Origin: Nitrospirota bacterium | GTDB lineage: Bacteria; Nitrospirota; RBG-16-64-22; JACRHK01 | DNA length: 5,108 nucleotides | Reading direction: 5' to 3' | Assembly: GCA_016217625.1 (NCBI GenBank) | Contig: JACRHK010000043.1 | Location: 1-5,108 of the forward strand | Shown: piece after piece, positions 1 to 4,036 of the stretch | How the letters are laid out: every line of letters begins with the position of its first letter | How positions within the stretch are numbered: the first letter of the stretch is position 1 | Notes under the pieces: model-generated | The model's database searches: none | What the model was told of the DNA's origin: nothing | Seen by the model: only the letters and a program-made list of their open reading frames with translations | Made by a program: the position numbers and the translations under genes

Positions 1-329
1 AGATCCCGCTCCCGGTTGATGTGGAGCTTCGGCGGATCCGCCGGATGGTCGCGGGCCGGGCCGTGGCAGTTTTCGCACTGGATCCGGGCATGCTTCGAGG
101 CCGTAATCTTGGCGTAATTCTCGGGATGGCAGGCCTCGCAGTACTCCCTCCCCTGGTGCTTTACCGGCACGGCTTTCCAGTCTTCTTCATCTCCCGCTCG
201 GTACCATCCGTACGTATAGTCCCCCCGATGGACCCCGAAATCGCCCGGGACATACAGGGCGCGCGCCGTCAGGAGGAAGGCGAAAAGGCCCAGCGCAATC
301 CAGAGGGGTCTGAAGACATGGGATCGCAT
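1..329 (-). CDS. Multihaem c-type cytochrome, N-terminal part (runs off left edge)
   Basis: Exported or membrane-anchored multihaem cytochrome c, probably passing electrons at the outer face of the cytoplasmic membrane. Reading from ATG at 329 gives 109 residues with no stop before the window edge. Residues 8-25 form a hydrophobic segment (LWIALGLFAFLLTARALY) after a short basic N-terminus, which may be an uncleaved anchor or a signal peptide. Two haem-attachment motifs follow: CEACH (64-68) and CENCH (85-89). The second is preceded by SKH (78-80), a likely distal histidine ligand, and is followed by GPARDHP. More haem motifs may lie outside the window. The start is one nucleotide after the stop of the pentahaem cytochrome gene, so the pair should be one operon with coupled translation; I see no strong Shine-Dalgarno of its own. 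Family membership beyond multihaem cytochrome is not recognised. Confidence 0.88.
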   Translation of the reverse strand, partial: MRSHVFRPLWIALGLFAFLLTARALYVPGDFGVHRGDYTYGWYRAGDEEDWKAVPVKHQGREYCEACHPENYAKITASKHARIQCENCHGPARDHPADPPKLHINRERD

Positions 330-330
330 G

Positions 331-1116
331 TCATGGAGAGGCCCTGGGCGCCTTCACGCGGTCCAGCTCATTTTTCGTCGCCTGCGCGTGCTCGTAGGCG
401 GCGATCCCTTTGTCAAAGACCTCTTTCATATGGAAGGTGTGCCAGGCCCGCTTGGCCTGCGTGAGCTCGGCCTGCGCCTGCCCGAGCTCCGCCTCCGCCG
501 CGGCGACCGGGCTGCCGGCCTGCTTGGCGGCCCCCAGGGCGTCCTTGAGCAGGGCCACGCTCAGCGCCGTCTTGCGGACGATGGCCAGCGCCTCGTAAGC
601 CTGGTACGGCTTGGAATGACACAGCGTACAGGTCTGCTGCATCTCCTTCAGGCTCAGCACCTTCGTCGCCATGGCGCCGTGGCAGGTGGCGCAGTTGGGC
701 CCCTTCCCTGTTTTCTGGAGCATCAAGTAGTGGCGGCTTTGCTGGAACGCCTGGTACTGGTCATGGCAGGCCCCGCACGTCTTGGGGATCGTCTGATAGT
801 AGACCCGGCTCTTGGGGTTGTTCGAATTCAAGACCCCCGCATGGGCCTCTTTCTTCTCCGCTTTGGAGGGGTCCCCGCCGTGGCAGAAGTTGCAGGTGAC
901 TTGGTTTCTGGCGTGGACCGACTGCTCCCATTCGAGAAAGGAGTGCTTGACATGGGAGGGATCCGCCAGCGTTTTATGACAGGCAACGCAGGAATTGGCC
1001 TCCGCCCTTGGCAATGACCAGAAAAGAAGAATCCCAACCACCATCCCAATGATTAAGAAAATCCTTCCACCCCAGACAGGGTGTTCCCTCAGCAACCCCG
1101 CGCCGAGTCCGTGCAT
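331..1116 (-). CDS. Pentahaem c-type cytochrome with haem-free helical C-terminal tail
   Basis: 261-residue exported electron-transfer protein. Residues 18-34 are hydrophobic, and AEA-N at 38-41 is a plausible signal-peptidase site, although an uncleaved anchor is also possible. Five CxxCH haem motifs are visible: CVACH 43-47, CNFCH 75-79, CGACH 114-118, CATCH 142-146 and CTLCH 163-167. SVHA (66-69) and SRHY (127-130) precede the second and fourth motifs and are likely distal haem ligands. Residues ~170-257 carry no haem motif. They are Ala/Gln/Glu/Lys rich and predicted helical, with a WHTFH patch at 225-229, which recalls the C-terminal helices of NrfA/HAO-type cytochromes; that comparison is inference. 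The start is well supported: AAAAGGAGGT (1130-1121) sits five nucleotides upstream of ATG. The gene is followed after one nucleotide by another multihaem cytochrome and preceded by a terminator ending the rhodanese unit. The terminal redox partner or substrate cannot be read from the sequence. Confidence 0.93.
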   Translation of the reverse strand: MHGLGAGLLREHPVWGGRIFLIIGMVVGILLFWSLPRAEANSCVACHKTLADPSHVKHSFLEWEQSVHARNQVTCNFCHGGDPSKAEKKEAHAGVLNSNNPKSRVYYQTIPKTCGACHDQYQAFQQSRHYLMLQKTGKGPNCATCHGAMATKVLSLKEMQQTCTLCHSKPYQAYEALAIVRKTALSVALLKDALGAAKQAGSPVAAAEAELGQAQAELTQAKRAWHTFHMKEVFDKGIAAYEHAQATKNELDRVKAPRASP

Positions 1117-1194
1117 AGCAACCTCCTTTTCAACTCATTGATTAGCCGATCGGTCTTCTGGCGTCCATGATCTGCGTCATAAGAGCACATGGGT

Positions 1195-1224
1195 ATCATA
1201 CCGGATAAGACGAAGACCTCGCAA
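1195..1224 (-). promoter_or_regulatory. Candidate sigma70-type promoter for the cytochrome pair
   Basis: On the minus strand, TTGCGA (1224-1219, four of six consensus) and TATGAT (1200-1195, five of six) are separated by 18 nt. They lie about 80 nt upstream of the pentahaem cytochrome start. A promoter is expected here because a strong terminator separates the cytochromes from the rhodanese gene. The -35 match is only moderate, so this is a tentative call. Confidence 0.4.
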
Positions 1225-1251
1225 ACAGTGACTAAGGAAAACAGGGAGGTG

Positions 1252-1300
1252 AAAAAAGAGGGCGTGAGGAGCGCGGGAGGGGAAACTCCCGGCTCCTCAC
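1252..1300 (-). terminator. Rho-independent terminator after the rhodanese gene
   Basis: A long hairpin is formed by 1264-1279 and 1286-1300: 15 base pairs with a single bulged G and a six-base loop (TTTCCC on the minus strand). On the minus strand it is followed by GCCCTC and then six T residues (1257-1252). The tract lies a few bases from the stem, slightly further than usual. There is no T tract on the other side, so it acts on minus-strand transcripts. It sits just after the rhodanese stop codon and separates it from the cytochrome operon. The remaining sequence of this 218-nt gap holds only the candidate cytochrome promoter and its leader. Confidence 0.85.
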
Positions 1301-1334
1301 CCATTGGCACTCCATCGCGGTCTCGGCACGCTCC

Positions 1335-2345
1335 CTACTTCTTGGGGGCTATCGCGTCCAGCCGTTTCTCCAGAGCATCAATCTTCTTCAGGGCTGCGTT
1401 GACCTTCACGAAGTCGTAGTAGGAGACGTTCTCGGCCGGCAGGTCCAGGTTCGACCCCCAGACGATCCAGGAGTCGTCGTAGTTGCGGACCTTCTCGAAC
1501 CCCATGTCCCGGAGGACGGCGTAAGTCTGCGTCGAGCGCGTGCCGGTCTGGCAGTAGGCGACCACTTCCTTCTTGGGGTCCAGCCCCTTATAGAGATCCT
1601 TGAGGCCCTTCTCGTCCTTCAGGCCCATCCCGTGCCGGTCCCTCACCTTCCCCTCGGCCAGCTTCTTCGCCGCCTCCGGATCTATCCAGGCGCTCTCATA
1701 AGGGATAGGGATCGATCCCGGGATATGCCCGCCCCGGAGCGCCCGGATGTCGTCTCCTGAGTGCTCCTTGGCCGTTCGTGCGTCCACGAGCTGGACGTTC
1801 TTATTCTTGAGATTTTTCTTCACGTAGTCGGTCGTGGCAATGCGGTCGGCCCGGACCTTGGCCTCGAACTTCGCCGCGGGGAGCTTCTTCGCCTCGGCGC
1901 TCAGGGGCAGCTTGGCCGCCACCCAGTCGTCAATCCCTCCGTTGTAGAGCTTCACCTTGTCGGCCCCGAGGTATTCAAGGATCCAGAACGCCACGCTCGG
2001 ACCCGTGTCGCCCTTCGCCCCGTAGACGATAATCTCGCCGCCGCGGGCGATCCCGGCGTCGCTCAGGATCTTCTCCAGCTTCTTCGCCGGCAGGACGCGG
2101 GCGTCCACGTCGCGGAGTACGACGGCCGCTCCCTTCCCGCCCAGGTTGATCGCCCCGGGGATGTGCCCCTTCGCAAAGGCTCCTTCATCCCGGGCGTCAA
2201 GCAGGACGGCCTTGTCCTTGTTCTTCTGGACATAGGCCGTGTCGACAAGGACTTTTCCCGCAGCGAACGCCACGCTGGCCCATCCGGCCAGGAGAAGGCC
2301 CAGAAACACACTGCCCACGATTGCCCATCGCTGTTGCCTGATCAT
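1335..2345 (-). CDS. Exported tandem-rhodanese sulfurtransferase
   Basis: 336-residue periplasmic protein of the thiosulfate/3-mercaptopyruvate sulfurtransferase type, expected to move sulfane sulfur through a cysteine persulfide. Residues 1-29 are a clear signal peptide: basic start, hydrophobic core VFLGLLLAGWASVAF, then AFA-A. Rhodanese domain 1 (~31-150) has LLDARDEGAFAKGHIPGAINL (48-68), but its loop is VYGAKGDTG (107-115) without cysteine, so it is catalytically silent, as is usual in tandem rhodaneses. Domain 2 (~165-310) has LVDAR, GGHIPGSIPIPY and the active loop CQTGTRS with Cys265. The tail 322-336 is a short amphipathic helix ending in PKK. The start at 2345 is chosen because GGAGGT (2356-2351) precedes it at five nucleotides and the signal peptide begins there. 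The reading frame stays open upstream to 2666, but that stretch overlaps the regulator gene in another frame. The substrate (thiosulfate, polysulfide or other) cannot be told. Confidence 0.93.
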   Translation of the reverse strand: MIRQQRWAIVGSVFLGLLLAGWASVAFAAGKVLVDTAYVQKNKDKAVLLDARDEGAFAKGHIPGAINLGGKGAAVVLRDVDARVLPAKKLEKILSDAGIARGGEIIVYGAKGDTGPSVAFWILEYLGADKVKLYNGGIDDWVAAKLPLSAEAKKLPAAKFEAKVRADRIATTDYVKKNLKNKNVQLVDARTAKEHSGDDIRALRGGHIPGSIPIPYESAWIDPEAAKKLAEGKVRDRHGMGLKDEKGLKDLYKGLDPKKEVVAYCQTGTRSTQTYAVLRDMGFEKVRNYDDSWIVWGSNLDLPAENVSYYDFVKVNAALKKIDALEKRLDAIAPKK

Positions 2346-2350
2346 TCCCC

Positions 2351-2360
2351 ACCTCCCCTT
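2351..2360 (-). promoter_or_regulatory. Shine-Dalgarno site fixing the rhodanese start
   Basis: The minus strand reads AAGGGGAGGT followed by GGGGA and then ATG at 2345. This strong site at ideal spacing, together with the signal peptide that begins at this ATG, argues against the longer in-frame starts at 2519 or 2666. Confidence 0.8.
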
Positions 2361-2379
2361 GTGTGCGGAACTCCCGTCT

Positions 2380-2432
2380 GCGCCGAGAACAGACCGGCCA
2401 GATACCCCGCTGCCGCTGACCACACTCGGCGC
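2380..2432 (-). repeat. Inverted repeat in the rhodanese 5' leader
   Basis: A perfect 8-bp inverted repeat pairs GCGCCGAG (2432-2425 on the minus strand) with CTCGGCGC (2387-2380) around 37 nt. It lies inside the ~165-nt leader expected from the promoter at 2518-2546, between that promoter and the Shine-Dalgarno site. It could fold as a long-range stem in the mRNA. No known riboswitch core was recognised, and an 8-bp match in GC-rich DNA may be chance. Confidence 0.35.
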
Positions 2433-2517
2433 GAAAGCCGGCAGCAGGATCCACTCCTCTTCACGGCATTGCGTTAAGGCATTCTTCGCGGCGAGTTCAA
2501 CCTCGCGCAACGCCGCC

Positions 2518-2546
2518 ATTATAGCTCTTCCCACCCCATCTGTCCA
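2518..2546 (-). promoter_or_regulatory. Near-consensus sigma70 promoter facing the rhodanese gene
   Basis: The minus strand shows TGGACA (2546-2541, five of six) and a perfect TATAAT (2523-2518) with exactly 17 nt between them. The -10 box overlaps the TAA stop of the small regulator gene, and the -35 box lies inside its last codons. Transcription would begin near 2511 and give a leader of about 165 nt before the rhodanese ATG. The element lets the rhodanese be transcribed independently of the regulator. Confidence 0.65.
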
Positions 2547-2740
2547 GGAGAAGAGAACGCCACGCCCTCCCGTAACTGCCGCATCAACCGGAGGATCGGC
2601 TCCTGAGGATAGCGGCGGCGGCCTCCCGGCGTCTGGATAGAGGGAAGCTTTCCCTGACGCACCCACCGGGAGATCGTGTTGGGGGAAACTTCAAATAAGC
2701 GCGCGACCTCAGTCCTGGTGAAATAACTCTTCGCTTGCAT
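2519..2740 (-). CDS. Small MerR/excisionase-type helix-turn-helix DNA-binding protein (BldC-like)
   Basis: 73-residue stand-alone winged-helix regulator. Residues 7-17 (YFTRTEVARLF) and 20-30 (PNTISRWVRQG) form the helix-turn-helix. KLPSIQTPGGRRRY (31-44) is the basic wing typical of the HTH_17/excisionase/BldC group. There is no ligand or dimerisation domain beyond a short helix (48-58), so it probably binds DNA as a cooperative array or with a partner. ATG at 2740 is chosen because homologous proteins start shortly before the YFT motif; an in-frame GTG at 2749 would add three residues. Neither has an ideal Shine-Dalgarno (GGAG lies at 2756-2753). The gene lies upstream of the rhodanese on the same strand and next to a palindrome-rich divergent region. 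It may control itself, the rhodanese or the divergent glycosyltransferase; this is inference. No recombinase is nearby, so an excisionase role is unlikely. Confidence 0.87.
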   Translation of the reverse strand: MQAKSYFTRTEVARLFEVSPNTISRWVRQGKLPSIQTPGGRRRYPQEPILRLMRQLREGVAFSSPGQMGWEEL

Positions 2741-2749
2741 CGGTCCCAC

Positions 2750-2932
2750 TGCTCCAGGATCCCTCCCCGCGATGGTGACTATCGACCGAAACGATACACT
2801 AAACTATCAATTGAATAGTGCCTTATGGTAAAAAAAGTATTATTATGATACCTTATCAAAGGGAATGATGTAGAGACATCATTTTTCCCTCTTGCCATCT
2901 CATTTAGAATAAATATTCTTACGTTAAAGGTC
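2750..2932. promoter_or_regulatory. A+T-rich divergent intergenic region with several inverted repeats
   Basis: This stretch between the minus-strand regulator and the plus-strand glycosyltransferase is A+T-rich from about 2780 on, in sharp contrast to both flanks. It carries TATCG-N7-CGATA (2780-2796), ACTAT-N7-ATAGT (2803-2819), TGATA-N3-TATCA (2846-2858) and a perfect hairpin (2864-2883). ACTATC occurs twice, 25 nt apart, and GATAC occurs twice. The region must hold the promoters of both divergent genes. TAGAAT at 2905-2910 is a possible plus-strand -10 box, but I see no good -35 at standard spacing. The repeats are possible operators, for example for the adjacent regulator. Confidence 0.55.
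2864..2883 (+). repeat. Perfect 8-bp hairpin followed by a T run, upstream of the glycosyltransferase
   Basis: AATGATGT and ACATCATT flank the loop AGAG. TTT and CCC follow, and GGG precedes the stem, so GGG/CCC could pair outside a bulge. In plus-strand RNA the form resembles a weak attenuator or terminator, but no plus-strand gene lies upstream. It could be an operator or a leader structure for the glycosyltransferase mRNA. Confidence 0.45.
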
Positions 2933-3955
2933 ATGGCCACGCTCATCTCGATTGTCATCCCCAACCGGAACGGCGAAACGACCATCGCCCGGTGCCTGGA
3001 GGCCGCCCTGGCCTCCCGTTACCCCTCCTTCGAGGTGATCGTCGTGGACGACGCCTCCGAGGACCGCTCCGTGGAGATCATCCAACGCTTTCCCTGCAAG
3101 CTGATCCGCCTGGAGACCCATGCGGGCGCCGCAAGGGCGCGAAACGTCGGCGCCCGGCACAGCCAGGGGGAGATCCTCTTCTTCACCGACGCCGATTGTC
3201 TTCTTCAAGAAGACGCCCTGTCTCTCGCCTGCGAGACACTCCGCGCCGGCGGCCCCCATCTGGTGGTGGGCGGCACCTATACTCCGCTCCCCTACGACCG
3301 GCGGTTCTTCAGCATCTTTCAGTCGGTCTTCATCCATCACGCGGAGACCAAGAGGGCCGAAGACCCGGACTACCTCGCCACGCACGCCCTCGCCATCCCT
3401 GCCGAGATCTTTCGGGCCGCGAACGGCTTCACCGAGGAGTTCCTCCCCATCCTGGAAGACGTGGAGCTCAGCCACCGGCTGCGGCGGACAGGACATCATC
3501 TGGCGGTCAACCCCCGCATCCAGGTCCGGCACATCTTCAACTTCACCCTCGCCAAGTCCCTCCGCAACGCCTTCCGAAAGGCGCTGTACTGGACCCGCTA
3601 CTCCCTCGGCAACCGGAACCTGCTGGCGGACTCCGGCACGGCCTCGACCGGACTGAAGATCAACGTGGCGATCTATGCGCTCAGCCTGCTCCTCCTCGGT
3701 CTCTCCCTCTTTGCCCGGCAAGCTCTGTATCTGCTCCCCGTCCTTCCTCTGCTTGCCCTGAACCTGTGGGCCAACAGGGGGTTGGTGAGGGCGTTCTATC
3801 GCGCGCAAGGAACTCTTTTTGCCTTCGCTGCCACGCTCTATTACCTGCTTCTCTATCCGGCGGCAGTCGGGGCCGGCTCGCTTGCCGGCCTCTCGAGATA
3901 CCTTTGGTATCTCTCAAGGCAAAATGAAAATATCAAAATGCAAAATGTAAAATGA
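2933..3955 (+). CDS. Family 2 glycosyltransferase with C-terminal membrane segments
   Basis: 340-residue GT-A enzyme that would transfer a sugar from a nucleotide-sugar donor, probably to a lipid-linked or surface glycan at the cytoplasmic face of the membrane. Visible motifs are SIVIPNRNG (6-14), VIVVDDASED (35-44) for donor binding, ARARNVGA (67-74), FFTDADC (83-89) with the metal-binding DxD at 86-88, and LEDVELSHRLRRTG (174-187) with the acidic residues of the acceptor region. Hydrophobic segments at ~243-280 and ~295-325 suggest membrane anchoring. The start sits directly before the first beta strand, so no longer N-terminus is needed; the only ribosome-site candidate is AAAGG two nucleotides upstream, which is weak. 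Residues 331-340 (NENIKMQNVK) and the stop are encoded by the heptad repeat, so the original C-terminus may have differed. A radical SAM gene follows in the same direction after 81 nt. Donor and acceptor cannot be inferred. Confidence 0.93.
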   Translation: MATLISIVIPNRNGETTIARCLEAALASRYPSFEVIVVDDASEDRSVEIIQRFPCKLIRLETHAGAARARNVGARHSQGEILFFTDADCLLQEDALSLACETLRAGGPHLVVGGTYTPLPYDRRFFSIFQSVFIHHAETKRAEDPDYLATHALAIPAEIFRAANGFTEEFLPILEDVELSHRLRRTGHHLAVNPRIQVRHIFNFTLAKSLRNAFRKALYWTRYSLGNRNLLADSGTASTGLKINVAIYALSLLLLGLSLFARQALYLLPVLPLLALNLWANRGLVRAFYRAQGTLFAFAATLYYLLLYPAAVGAGSLAGLSRYLWYLSRQNENIKMQNVK

Positions 3956-4017
3956 GGAAGCGACAGTGAATAGATCCTTCACTTTGCATTTCGCAATTTG
4001 CAATTTGCATTCTGCAT
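3921..4017. repeat. Inverted pair of heptamer arrays (five units each) around a 27-nt spacer
   Basis: The left array, 3921-3955, is five 7-nt units: AAAATGA, AAATATC, AAAATGC, AAAATGT, AAAATGA. The right array, 3983-4017, is TTTGCAT, TTCGCAA, TTTGCAA, TTTGCAT, TCTGCAT. Read on the minus strand, the right units match the left consensus ATGCAAA, so the arrays are inverted copies of one repeat type. The inner parts pair well: 3939-3955 against 3979-3995 match at 14 of 17 positions. The composition is A+T-rich between GC-rich genes. I recall similar ATGCAAA-type elements dispersed in environmental bacterial genomes; this is memory, not a search. The left array ends exactly with the glycosyltransferase stop codon. 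Confidence 0.8.
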
Positions 4018-4036
4018 TGACAGGATAGAGGTAGCC

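Noticed and set aside
328..1017. Plus-strand open frame opposite the pentahaem cytochrome
   Set aside because: The minus strand has five CxxCH motifs, a signal peptide and a strong Shine-Dalgarno; the plus frame has none of these.
1167..1180. ATGA-N6-TCAT as a possible CRP/FNR-family site
   Set aside because: The arms are only four bases, the match to TTGAT-N4-ATCAA or TGTGA-N6-TCACA is poor, and it would lie downstream of the predicted transcription start.
1089..1310. Minus-strand 73-codon frame in the rhodanese-cytochrome gap
   Set aside because: It begins inside the terminator region and overlaps the cytochrome start out of frame; no domain is visible.
1761..2477. Plus-strand open frame opposite the rhodanese
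   Set aside because: It is a shadow of the rhodanese, whose minus-strand frame shows both rhodanese domains and the active-site cysteine.
2346..2666. Upstream in-frame extension of the rhodanese to 2666
   Set aside because: It overlaps the helix-turn-helix gene in another frame and would bury the signal peptide 107 residues inside the protein. The strong Shine-Dalgarno sits before 2345. The shorter in-frame start at 2519 is kept only as a finding.
2519..2740. Small HTH protein as a prophage or integrative-element excisionase
   Set aside because: No integrase, attachment-site repeat or phage gene is present, and genes on both sides are ordinary metabolic genes; a BldC-like regulator fits better.
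2779..2985. Minus-strand 68-codon frame across the A+T-rich intergenic region
   Set aside because: It has no recognisable domain or Shine-Dalgarno, overlaps the glycosyltransferase start antisense, and consists mainly of the regulatory island.
2924..3808. Long minus-strand open frame opposite the glycosyltransferase
   Set aside because: It is antisense to a gene with well-conserved GT2 motifs; its composition is Gly/Glu/Arg/Val rich as expected from the complementary strand of GC-rich coding DNA.
3921..4017. Heptad arrays as a CRISPR or integron-type array
   Set aside because: The units are seven bases and contiguous, with no unique spacers between repeats, and no cas or integrase gene is visible.
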